A program made the translations under genes and the position numbers. Source: Lucinisca nassula (taxonomy: Eukaryota; Mollusca; Bivalvia; Lucinida; Lucinidae). From it: a stretch of DNA of 64,000 nucleotides. The notes beneath the pieces were generated by a model. It saw nothing but the letters and a program-made list of their open reading frames with translations. It searched no databases and was not told the DNA's origin. The stretch is from the NCBI GenBank assembly GCA_963580285.1, contig OY757010.1, positions 64,750,406-64,814,405 on the forward strand, in the 5' to 3' direction. How positions within the stretch are numbered: position 1 is the stretch's first letter; every line of letters starts with the position of its first letter. Below are positions 23,815 through 36,400 of the stretch, piece by piece.

Positions 23815-24155
23815 GCGAGCGTGATAGTTCACTGGTTAGTGCAGTTGCCTCTGATGCTAGAGGTTTCGGGTTCGATCCCCGGCAGCTGCGATAAAATTTC
23901 GGTGTCCGAACAGGCTCCATTGGCATCATTTGCAGGGATGAATGTCATAAAGTGCACCGTCCTTTGGATCGGGACGTTAACTGGAGGCCCCCTGTGCAGG
24001 GAGAACCATCCCCTGTGCAGGTTTAAGAACCCTACCGTAATTACATTATTACTGTATAGGCCTGCATCCTGCAAAACTGGAGTGTATGTAATGTACACCT
24101 GCGGTAATGGTCAAATGTGGCCGACGCAGTATCAGTAGAAAGAAAGAAAGAAAGA
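23815..24155 (+). mobile_element. SINE family F (tRNA-like head, GAAA tail)
   Basis: Head GTTCACTGGTTAGTGCAGTT with B-box GGGTTCGATCCCC. Body includes CACCGTCCTTTGGATCGGGA, a duplicated CCCCTGTGCAGG, and a terminal GAAA run at 24138-24154. It ends about 120 bp before the PYROXD2-like start codon. Confidence 0.7.
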
Positions 24156-24276
24156 TATGGCCGAAAATCATTGGGCCGAATTTTGGAAGCAGGTCACATG
24201 ATCTCAAAATGGTGGATGAAAAGTAAAGTGACACAAAAGTGTCCTTTAGTTTTGAAGTTCAAACCTTGTTAAAAGT
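24156..24276 (+). promoter_or_regulatory. Probable core promoter / 5' UTR of PYROXD2-like gene
   Basis: The only sequence between a complete SINE and the start codon. It holds GGTCACATGATC, an E-box-like element, and AAAATGGTGG, which resembles a YY1-type start-site motif common at genes for mitochondrial proteins. No TATA box is evident. An in-frame TGA at 24253 bounds the reading frame. The transcription start is not determined. Confidence 0.3.
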
Positions 24277-24406
24277 ATGCGTCATTGCACAGTTTTGCGC
24301 AGGATGAAAGATCTTAGATCTTTCTTCCAATGCAGACGTCTAAATTGTGAAAATGTCAACAAATCACAGCTGAAATCAGCATATGACGCGGTGGTGGTTG
24401 GATCAG
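24277..24406 (+). CDS. PYROXD2: PYROXD2-like exon 1 (start, presequence, first half of GxGxxG)
   Basis: Start chosen at ATG 24277, the first ATG after the in-frame TGA at 24253. A second in-frame ATG at 24304 would give a presequence nine residues shorter. Encodes residues 1-43 plus one base of Gly44. Begins [17 protein letters not shown] and ends YDAVVVGS. Splice donor G|GTTTGTG. Both candidate starts leave an Arg-rich, Phe-containing N-terminus suited to mitochondrial import. Confidence 0.88.
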
Positions 24407-27400
24407 GTTTGTGTCTACATAATGATTACTTCTGTTAACAAAAGATCGCGTTTCGCACGTTTTTTAGTTTTGGCATTTATGTTGCGAAACACGACCTCTA
24501 GATTCTGTCTAAAAACAAACCTCAATGTCAGAAAAAAAAAATGAAAAAGAGAATATTTCATATGAATCCAAGAGGGGTTCGTAGAAATACCGGAACACAC
24601 CAAAACACCGGAACACACTGGTAATTAGCGGAACACACTTGATTTTTTTTATATTTCTTTTATTAGAAATGTTATTTTTGACTTATTTGCATTGTTTTGT
24701 GTATGGTGTTGTTGAAAACATTTCTGATATAAAATGCATAATTAAATTTATCTTAGTTCAGTGTTTTATCAAATGTGTTCCGGTCCTGTGGGTCTAAATA
24801 TATACAAGTAATTATACTGAGCAGTTTATGTTTAGATTTGCTCTCTCTGACATAACTCATTTGATGACCAAAAGAATACAGTTTGACAATTATTCTAGCC
24901 ACAAAAAGCTTAACATTTCCAGCATAGTGTCGCCATTGGGAAGAAAAACATGAAATGTCAAAAACCTTTGCTCGCAAAAATTTCATTTTTTTATATCAGC
25001 TTTTTACCAAGTTTGCTAAGTGGCAACTCTGTCTGTGTCATTTTATTGTTTTTATTATTATTATTATTATTAGAATTTCTGGCCCAGTCAACAGCTTAGA
25101 TCATTCCGGTCCATAGTGCATTATTTCAAAATTCATCAATTCATTGCAATTATATTATATAACTCTCTCTAAAAACCAACATAAGTATATAAAAACACAA
25201 TGTACAATGTATATTCAAAGCACCCCTCCCCCTGGGCTTTGGGAGACCTATCATGCTGCATGGTGCCCCCGCGCTGAGCTGAAACTGTTTGCATTCGAGT
25301 AATGATAAACGACTTAGAATTACTAAGCCTTTCCAGTCAGTGTTGCGAATGGGACTGCCAAATTTGGTTTCAATGGGTGACGAGAAACATCTCCAATATA
25401 ACCTGCGTGGTGTTGACGGGATTATTCCTTTTGCCGCCGTCGTCCGTTCTGGTTCTGCACTCTTTGATTAGACCTGCCTGCCGGGACCGGCAACATTCTT
25501 TCGTGGATATTGACCATGAAATATATTCTACTATCATTCTCTCCCTTCCGCTGATTCAAGAAGGGAAGCTTTTCTCTTACTGCACGGGTAACAAAAATAA
25601 TATGGACTGGGCCGTTAAACTCCAACACAAAGAACCAAACAGATTACAACAAAATATCGATAAAATTATTATCAGACCTTTATATTATTAATCCCCTTTA
25701 ACCCCACTTTTCTGTAGTAAAAACGGAGTTGACAGGGGTAATTTTTTTTCTGCTCAAAAACATAGATTGTTGGTACTCGTTATAAACTCCTCAAGGGAGG
25801 CGGTTCTAACGAATATTCACAATCCCTGTTTGTATCAGAAATATGAAAATTGTCACATATTTTAATCTGAAATTTTTCATTCTTTTTTTTTTCACTAAAT
25901 TTAAAAAGGCATGTTTTTTTTCCTCAAAGATCTTGTTATATTTTTTTTTTTTACTATTGTCTGATCTGATTATTGGTTTATTGGTAAGTTTATACATCAC
26001 ATAATTCAATTTTAATTTTAAGACCTTAAATCTGAAGCGAATTAAGAAATTAGGACCAACTAAAATCTCAAGCGAAGGAATAAAACAGGATTTGGACAGG
26101 CATGGACATATAACGAAAAGAGCGGACATCATGCAGTCTGATCATAACCAACAGAAGCGTGTTTATTAGCGCGTGCAGTTATTATTGCATTTTACACCAA
26201 TCCCCAGGCAGCAAACGGGTAACTGGCGGAGTTTAAGGGGATTATATGGTTTGTTAATCGTAACTATGTTGATTAGATCACTGATGTCATTTCTTGAGTA
26301 CATCGACTCAATCAATGTCAGAAAGGCGCTAAAAAATAATAATAATAAAAAAAAAAAACACAAAAGTTTTCTTCCACAGAATAAGATGGCATATTTTTTT
26401 TTTTTATTATTATTTCGGCGCAAACCATAAATTACGGGGACTCTATAGAAACACCTCATTGTACTCTATCGATACCCACAATCTTTATTTTTGAGCAGAA
26501 ATAAGAAAAATATTGTTGACCCTTAAACACTCAGTTTTACATGTACTATATAAAAGTGGGGTTTCAGGGAGGGGGGGGGGGTGGTACTTGTATAGGCGGG
26601 TTCTCGTGATGACATTGTTCATTCTGATCATTGATATTCCACCCTTGATATTCCCTTTCGGGGTTTAATGCAAACAAAAACTAGAATCGCGCAGTCGATG
26701 GCACGCCATCGCATATCCCCACGCTTTTTTAAAGATACGCCACTATATAAGTTCTCAATTGCAAATCCCAACCAATCTTAAGATAAAAAATCCGAAAGTT
26801 TCATGCACTCCTCAGACCAAAGAACTATCAGTTCCCAAAGTTTCATGTTTCTATCTGAAATGGCGTAGGAGGAGTTATCCGGTAATCGTTAAAAAGGGGA
26901 TTATGGGGGTGAAAATCCAAGTTTTTGACCTCTGGTGACCTCAAACCTGTCCCTAGGGGTCAAATTTTGATTGTTATGTATTCTACTCATTATGCTGTTC
27001 GAAGAGATATGTCACACAACCAGGTTCTGAAAACTTTGATTTTTTACCCCCGGGGCACCCCACCCCCTGGCCTGGCCCCTAGGGTTAGGATCAAAATTCC
27101 GAAAGTGTCATGCACTCCTCAGACCAAAGACCTATCAGTTCTCAAAGTTTCATGTTTCTATCTGAAACGGCGTAGGAGGAGTTATCCGGTAATCGTTAAA
27201 AAGGGGATTATGGGGGTGAAAATCCAAGTTTTTGACCTCTGGTGACCTCAAACCTGACCCTAGGGGTCAAATTTTGATTGTTACCTATTCTACTCATTAT
27301 GCCGTTCGATTTGATATGTCACACGACCAGGTTCTGAAAACTTTGATTTTTTACCCCCGGGGCACCCCACCCCCTGGCCTGGCCCCTAGGGGTAGGATCA

Positions 27401-30400
27401 AAATTCCGAAAGTGTCATGCACTCCTCAGACCAAAGACCTATCAGTTCCCAAAGTTTCATGTTTCTATCTGAAACGGCGTAGGAGGAGTTATCCGGTAAT
27501 CGTTAAAAAGGGGGTTATGGGGGTGAAAATCCAAGTTTTTGACCTCTGGTGACCTCAAACCTGACCCTAGGGGTCAAATTTTGATTGTTATGTATTCTAC
27601 TCATTATGCTGTTCGAAGAGATATGTCACACAACCAGGTTCTGATAACTTGATTTTTTACCCCCGGGGCACTCCACCCCCTGGCCTGGCCCCTAGGGGTA
27701 GGATCAAAATTCCGAAAGTGTCATGCACTCCTCAGACCAAAGACCTATGAGTTCCCAAAGTTTTAAGTTTCTAGCTGTAAAAGTGTGGGAGGAGTTGTCC
27801 GGTAAGACGGACGTACGGACGACGAAGACAATTACAATATCCCCACTTTTTCTTCGAAAAGCGTGGGGATAACTATAACTTGAGCCCCGCCCATCGGGCT
27901 TGGGGCCGTAGGCAGAGGTGCGAGTCGGGCCGTCCTTGTATATAAAACTTCGGTTTCATTAGCCGGTAGGGCTTGAGAATACATCTCAAGTGAATGTAGG
28001 TAAAAATCACCCAGAATTGAAAGAAATGTCTCCAAAATGACACATAAAGTGTTCTGAATCAGTGTCGATGGGACGTAAATCCTACAATAAAAAATGAAAT
28101 ACTATAACTTATTACCACCGTAACATTTATTCTAGGTTTAAATAACATTTTCTGACGTTTAATGAATTTCTTATAACTTTCTTATGCCTAACGCATCATG
28201 ACAAAAGTATACCGGATCACATTGCCATAAATTATTTGATGCGTAACTGGGCTAGGGTTTATAAAGTATGTTTTTTGTGTCACATTTGGTCAATATAAGG
28301 CATGTAAAATGCATATTATAGTATATTCCTCCAAAATACATTTATTAAGCCAAATAAAAAAGCTTTTTTGAGTGTGTTCCGGTAATTACCAGCGTGTTCC
28401 GGTGTTTTGGTGTGTTCCGGTATTTCTACGAACCGATCCAAGAGCCCTATTGAATAGGGCTACATAATGATAAGATGCCAATCAAAATATTTGTTGTCTG
28501 CTTTTTCGTATCTTTAAGAAGTCATTTTTGTAAAGACCCAAAGAGGGTCACAATGCCTGTATGCAAAAGTTTGCAAGAACATGCAGCAAACGACACAAAC
28601 AGACAACCTTTTCAACATCTATCTTCATATCAGAACTGTTACTGGTGACACGTCAATTGACATTTATACACCAGGACCTGTGTGATGGGTAATAGCTGTA
28701 TGATAGCTCTAACCTTAAAGAGGTAAATATAGCCACATAATTCACAGCACCTTCATCTGTCGAAATAATCAAATCGGGAAGGGCATTCCAATCCCTTATG
28801 GTTCGGGGGAGGAATAGTTCTTTATAAATGTTAGTTCTTACAGTAAGGGGTCTTAAATCTAATGAATGATGATTTCTACATTGCCTAGCTGGGGAAACAA
28901 TGTCATCTGTTGGAATGCTGGCAGCATCCATTAGACCTTTGTATAAAAGTATGAGCCTACTCAGTACAGTCTTTGAGACTTTTCTCCTTTTCTTGAGAGA
29001 CCCCCTCTTAATTTTCCTAGTATTAGACATAGACGTAGAATATGATAAACATATAACATAAGCCCAATATGGCTTTTACTTGGACAAGTAGGGCTCTCCA
29101 GCCATACAGAATTTAACCTGTGACCACGGCCCCCGCCGATCGGGGCTTGAAGAAATATATTGGCTGCATGATGCTTCCACGCAGAGCTGAAACTGGCCTG
29201 CACATGAGTACTGGTAAACCGCTTAGAGGATCTAAGCCTGCCCTGGCAAAGCGGTGCGAGTCGGTCCGTTCATGCTTATAAACCCTATTGGTTTTATTGG
29301 GTGGCAGGGCATGAGATGTCATTTCATCTCAATGTAAAAGTCCTACAAAATTGGAAGCAAGGTCTCCAAAATGACCTTTATAGTGTTGACGGGGACATTA
29401 AACCTCAAATCAAACAAATTAACATGTGACCATGACCTTTACCTGTGACCTACTTTATCATAACTTTTGAACCATTTGTGATAGAGCCTTCTTATTTTTC
29501 ATGCAGGTTCCTTGTGACAAGGGCTTCCAACTCTTACAAAATTTTGACCTATGACCTTGAACAGTGACCTACTTTATCATAACTTATGAACTGTTTAAGT
29601 TAGAGGCTTCATATTTGGCATGTGGTTTCCTTGTGACATTATATAAGGATTCAGATTCAGATTTTAACTTTGACCGGGTCTTGTGACATACTCCAAAGAA
29701 GAATTTGACCTCGGCCTGGGGGAATTTTAGTGTTTCACAAACACATCTTGTTTAAATTCATGTTGGTTACTGTTGTTGTGTACGCGAATAAACCTAGGTC
29801 ATTGTAGGCAAAAAATACTAGGCAAAAAAAAATAAAATGAAGGACAATGAGACTTTAACCCATTTTGTACCAGAAAGCCCAAAACATGTACCCTGGCAAA
29901 TAGTGCAGGCTCGGATCAGATGCCACAGAACGCGGCTTCTGATCAGGGCCTACAATGTTTGCAAAAAGTTCAGCCATTTTCCTAATCAATGTTGAAGAAA
30001 ACACAACCTGACACCCCTAAATTTTGAAATGGACTCATGCTATATAATAGGAGGAAGATTCCATTTGGTACAAAAGGCGTCAATTCATATCATATTGATG
30101 AGATTACAATGTATGTGAAATACCTGAACACCCAATGTTTGGATCAGAAATCAAATATGAAAATATATACTACACAAATTACCATCTGATGAACATGATG
30201 AATGTAATACTTTCTGATTCCACCAGATTTGGCATCATATGACATTGGTGTACATGTATGTTTTTCTTAAACACTTTCGGCCAAATATAAAAATATGTAT
30301 GTTTCAGGTTTCATGAAAAAAAAAAGTTAGGGTAGGAAGGGAATTTTATTGCATATTTTACTAAAAACATTGCTCTTGATAGGAAAAAATTATTTTGAAC

Positions 30401-33400
30401 TTTCAAAAAATGTCTGTGTTTCATAAAAAAAAAGAAGTAGGTAGAATGGGGAAGTAGGGAAACCCTAAACACATATATTTTTATTTGCCCTTTTTCAAAC
30501 CTGGTGACGATGTTAATCATCACGAAAACACGCCTATATAATTTTGACCCCGTCATACCCCACTTTTATATAGTAAAAACGCCTATATAATTTTGACCCC
30601 GTCATACCCCACTTTTATATAGTAAAAACGCCTATATAATTTTGACCATGTCATACCCCACTTTTATATAGTAAAACTGGGGTTTTACAGGGATAGTCAT
30701 TATTTTTCTTATATGTGCTAAAAACATAGATTGTGAGTGCTCGTTAGAACTGCCTCGCTGAGGCAGTTCTAACGAGTACCCACAATCTGTATTTTAAACA
30801 GAAATAAGAAAAATATCACAATTTTTCATCTTAAAATTTCCTTTTTTCGGTGGTAAAGTTTACAATGTACATATATAGGCTTGTTTTCGTAATGACATGC
30901 AGAGTTAATGTGCTTTCATTGTTTCTTTTATCTTTTGTTTCAGGTCATAATGGCCTTGTGTCTGTAGGTAATCAAAGGAATAGATGAAAATGTAACACCC
31001 ATGTGTACAATGGCATCTTTCATATCTTTAACCCTTTTTGGACCAAATCAGAATCATAATTGCTTACTGGTGACACGTCCTTAGACAACCAAATGAAATC
31101 TTCCTCCTTATATATAGCTGGAGTCCATTTCAAAATTTAGGGGTGACAGGTTGTGTTTTCTTCAAAATGCACAGGGAAAATTGTTGAACTTTTTGCAAAC
31201 AGTGTAGGCCCTGATCAGATGCCGCCTTTTGCGACGTCTGATCTGGGCCTGCACTGGTTGCCAAGTTACCCCTTTAGGGGTTTCCCGCATACAATGGGTT
31301 AAAATAAAACACCCATGCATATAATGGCATCTTTCATGTCTTTAAAACTACGTTTTTCTGATGATTCTGTTTTCCTTGTTTCTGGACAAAACATAGATTA
31401 TGGGTGTTCGCCAGAGATGCCTCATTAAGGTAGTTCTAATGAGTACATAAAATCTACTGTAATGATCCTAAGTATTAGGTGGACAGACCTAAGCAAACAG
31501 TGTAAACCCAGATCAGACTGCTCCTGAAGGAGCAGTCTGATCAGGATCTGCACTGTTTGCCATTCTTTCAGAACTCTTTGGACTCCTTGCTGGATCATAA
31601 AATATTAAGAGTATTACGGCAAGTCCTCAAGGTTTTTTTTAGGATTTTTACAGTGACATGTATATCACATTATTCAGAATGTAGATTAATATTCATATTG
31701 GTTGTGGTTGAGATGTAATAAGTTACAGAGGACCCTTGTGAAAATGACAGAATTTGTTCCCTTACATTTAACCGTTATAAAGAATTTGCCATTTTAAGGA
31801 TGCCCAACAAGTAGTATAATAATAAAGGGCATTTTCCCAGTACATGCAGTTATTCCAAGAAACAAGAGGCTTTTCTCATAAATGTCAAAGTTTTTTTCTT
31901 GGAGTATTATATTACAAGAATCTTTCATGAATATGGATTTGATCTAGGCATTTCCAACTTGAAGGTAAGCTTTGAGCTAAGGATTCGCTCCATTGAATTT
32001 GTCTTCCAATGAATGTTGGTATAAAAAGGGTTGACTGTACCAGTTTTCCTTGAACTCTAAATGCATGTTTTTAGCACATTTAATAGCTCACAGCATATAT
32101 TCAGCGCTCAGTTTCACCTTCCACATCAGTTTATTTACTATATTTGCCATAAGTAGCGCAGATGTTCCAATATGATTGATTGATTCTTTATTTCCTCCAC
32201 TACAGGAGAGCAATCAGTATATGTGCAAACAGGAAAAAATTAACATTAATATAAACATTCTCAAAATATCAAATCAGCAAAAGAAACAAAAATAAAGTAG
32301 AAAAAGATAGTTATGTCACAAGAAACTTCCATCATGCATAAATGCATAAGCATTCCAACTGACTTCTGTCCGACTTCTTGCAGAACAGAAAAAAAAAATC
32401 CGCAGTTACCAGACGCCCGATCCTAACAGATAAATGCAATAAGAAAGTATTCCGCCCATTATGCAGGTAGAAAGCATACATGCTCAATGTAAGTTAAAAT
32501 TTGTGACAGAATAGGATATGACAGAAGCGTTCCAGTCCTTCGCTTTATTTTGTCTGTACCTTTTGGACTCCTTGCTGAATCTTGAAACAAATTTGTCAAA
32601 AATTTAGGAGACTTACAGCAAGTCCTTAAGGTGTCTAAATTTTTAGGATTTTTACAGTAATTTAGAGTGCAGTCTGCTGAAGTTGTAGCAGTGCTAAAAG
32701 AGCAACCAAACATGTTCAAAGTTGGCATAAGAAGCATTCAGGGGCACCTGACTGTGCGCTTAACACTCTGCATGCTGGTTGTTTTTTTGTTTTTTTTCGC
32801 AGCAGACAACATTTTAAAATATTTTTCTAATTTTCACAGAAAACATTATTTGACATCCCATGCAAATTGTCTCCTTATGGAGACAATTTGCATCAGATAT
32901 CAAGTCCTGTTTTCTTGGAAAAATAAGAAATATATCAACAATTTGTCATCTGCTGAAATACCCTAGAGAGTGGTAGGACATTCTAAGCACTTGCTTTTAT
33001 GATAAGAATGAAATGTCTAAGTGCACTGTGTCCTTAACCCTTATCCTGCTGAAAAATTTTAGTTTGCCACACCCATTTCTGAATAGCAACCAATCAATCA
33101 CTTGATATAGTATATTTATTAAATTTCACAAACTGAGTGACAAGCAGTGTAGAGCCTGATCAGATGGCTTATTCAGAAGTTGATCTGATCTGGATCATCA
33201 CTGCAAAGGTTGGGATTGTAGTGTTCAGCGGGATAAGGATTAATATGGTAGAAAAAGAAAAAATCTTCTTCTTACAGACAGGTATTTGGAACTTCTGACT
33301 ACTATATTTACCTATGTATTCGGACAGCTAGACCTGAGCAAATAGGGTAAACCCAGATGAAAACAGGGCGTTTCATCAGGATCTACACAGTTTGCCAACC

Positions 33401-36400
33401 ATCCTAAAAGGAGGCAGTAACATCATGCATATCCCTTTTCAGCTTCATTATACATGTAGCATGGCTTTTGATATAATGAACAGTTTTAAACCAACCCAAC
33501 AAATGAACACTGACAAACAGTACGGATCAGACACCACAACTGCAGCAGCTGATCATGGCACTCATCTATTTTAACCCATTTAGTACCAGAAACCCCTAAA
33601 GGGGTACCTTGGCAAACAGTGCAATCCCAGATCAGACGCCGCAGAACAAGGCGTCTGATCTGGGCCTACACTGTTTGCAAAAAGTTAAGCCATGTCCAAA
33701 ATAAATTTTGAAGAAAACAAAACCTGACACTCCAGGACCTTCATTTTGAAATGGACTCCTGCTTAGTATATAAGGAGCAAGATTCCATTTGGTACAAAAA
33801 GGGTTAATAATAGTGAGGAGGCTGAAGTGACATTTCGTTAACTGCAATAAATACTCTTGTTAATCACCCTTTATAAAGAGAAAATCAAGAGTTTACAGGG
33901 GTATACATTATGTGTTTTATTCAAGGTCCACATCCAAAGCATATATATATTTCGAGTAATCCTTATAACCATCACAGTGCATAAAATGTCTGTTTTGAGG
34001 GTTTGAAAGAGTGCACTTTGCCATATAGGTGTATTGTACATCTTTTCCTGCTCTGTTTGCTAGTGTCCTGGGCCCGAGGATTATAACTTTTTTCAGGTGG
34101 CTTCAGCATGAAATTTGTCCTGCTCATGAATTTTAAAATGCCAACAATTGTTGGCATTTTAAAATTCATGAGCAATGCAAACAACATTCTTTGCTCATTG
34201 GAGCAGGAAATTGTATGGTTTGTATTTTAATACTTACAAGTGTTACAAATTTCATGCTCAGTTGAGTTGAGCATGTAAAATTTTTTATAACCTCCGGGCC
34301 TGTTTTGAGGTTTCACATAAAAATCAATTATTACTAAATTTTATATTTACTTTCCAGTGCATTTACAGAAAAAAAAATCCTTTTGTTAACTGTCAGAATA
34401 AATACATTGAATTGCCGGCCTCCGTAGCTCAGTAGGATGTGCGTCTGACTGGTGATGTGCGGGTTCGATACCCGCCGGGGTCGGCAACATTCTTTTGTGG
34501 AGATTGATCATGAAATCTTCTCTACGGTCATTCTGTCCTTTCCGCTGATTCAAGAAGGGCAGTTGTCAGTTTCTGGCAAAAGAATATGCACTGTACTGGT
34601 TAACTGCGTATGTGTAAGCCTGCCCAGGAAAAATGTGGATAGGTAAACTGACCAGCTCAAACATGACCTAAATAGTGTTGACTGAGCGGTTAAACTCCAA
34701 TACAAACAAACAAACACATTGACTTACATGCAGTCAAATGATCATTAAGTGGAAAAACTGTTTGTTATATAGTTGTTTTCTTTTTTTAGTTCTCGCTCTC
34801 AAACCAGATTTTTGTCAAATATTAGGTCAAAAATAATGTAAATACAATGTATAAGTAATATAGGTAATTAATGTGAACCACAAAGGTTGTTCATACTTCA
34901 ATGTTCAGTGACTTTTATAACTTTATCTTCATTTCTCAAATAAATACATTCTATTTGTTTTAACAATGCATGGAGCTTAATTCTAATTTATTGCACATAC
35001 ATACATGTATACTGACAAATTTTCATTTGTAGGCAGCATTTGAAACATCCAAAGGTACATGTACATAAAACAACACAGCCAGCAGTTTAGCAATTAGACT
35101 CCCTATCAAATGTTTGATGCTGTTTGCAATGAAAATCAAAGATGTGGCAAAATGTTTTTCGCAGCATGTTGAACTTTCCAACATGTGCTTCTGAGCAGGT
35201 GATCATTTGGAAAAAAAATGCATTATGCCATTGTAATGATTTAACCCTTTGTACTGAATGGATGATCTTCCCCCATATTTACGGGATGAGTCAATTTCGA
35301 AATTAAGGGCTGTCTCATAGGTGCAGCTAAATTTTTTATAGAAATTTATTTAGAAAATGGTTGAACTGTCTGCAAACAGTGAAAGCCCTGATCAGACGTT
35401 TCATTCTGCCGCATCTCATTAGGGCATGCACTGTTTGCCAGCCAGCCTCGATAGCTCAGTCGGATGTGCATACCTATAAGCCTGCCCAGGAAGATAGGTA
35501 AACTGACTGGCTCAGAAATGACCTGTAAATAGTGTTGACAGGGCCGTTAAACTCCAATACAAACAAAATACACTGTTTGCCAAAGACCAATGTTGGGCGT
35601 TTCTGTATAAAATGGGTTATGGTAATGATCTTAAGTATTGGGACAGATAGGCCTGAGCAAAAGTGTAGACCCAGATCAGACTGCTCCTTCAGGTTTATAT
35701 GTAATCAGGGTCTACACTGTTTGCAATTTCAGCCTGCACCTTTTGGACTCATTGCTGGAGCATGAAACAAACTCTTTAAAATTTAACTCTTATGCTGTTC
35801 ACGACAACCCCTATCTTTGGAAACAGGGTAGATCCAGATCAGATGGCTTCTGAAGAAGCCATCTGATCAGGATCTACCCTGTTTGACACGCAGGTTTTAG
35901 ATTTGTAAGAATAAATTACATCAAGTAATCTGATTGGTTCAAAGTCAGAAATGGGTGTGGCTAAATTGAATATTCAGCAAGAGAAGGGTTAAGGAGAACT
36001 ACAGCAAGTCCTCAAGGTATTCAATTTTTTAGGATTTTTATGGTAATGTTCTGTTAGTCCTTCAATTACAAATCACAAGTAGCAGACAGCATTTTCAAAG
36101 TATTTTTTGTCATTTCTGAGAGAAAAATAAGGCTTGACAGGTACATGTGAATTGTATGCAACAGGTAGGGCTACATAAATTGTTTTATTCAACATTGGAG
36201 AAATAGATTGGGCTGTATGGTGCTTACCCGCAGTGCTGAAGCCGACCCAACATGAATACTGGTAAATTGTTAAGAAGATCTAAACCTGCCCAGGCAGTGG
36301 TTTGAGTCAGACTGTCCATGCATATAAACCCTAGCGGTTTGTTTGGGCAGTTGGGCTTGAGATGTCATTTTATCTCAGTGCTGGGTAAAGGTCCAACAAA

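Larger units (their letters stand above)
24575..28435. mobile_element. 3.86-kb TIR transposon with 9-bp target duplication, in intron 1
   Basis: Direct repeat ATCCAAGAG at 24566-24574 and 28436-28444 flanks inverted termini. The left runs GGGTTCGTAGAAATACCGGA then ACACACCAAAACACCGG; the right is its near-perfect complement, about 60 bp in all. The motif CCGGAACACAC repeats within each terminus and once more as TGTGTTCCGG near 24776. A 9-bp duplication suggests a Mutator-like or similar superfamily. No transposase is visible, and the interior hosts SINE B and C, MITE E and Helentron-like insertions. Confidence 0.8.

Noticed and set aside
26925..27552. Two consecutive 106-codon open frames with almost identical sequence
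   Set aside because: They are the same frame in successive 308-bp tandem units of a non-autonomous element; the frame has no family motif and its start and stop fall at the unit edge.
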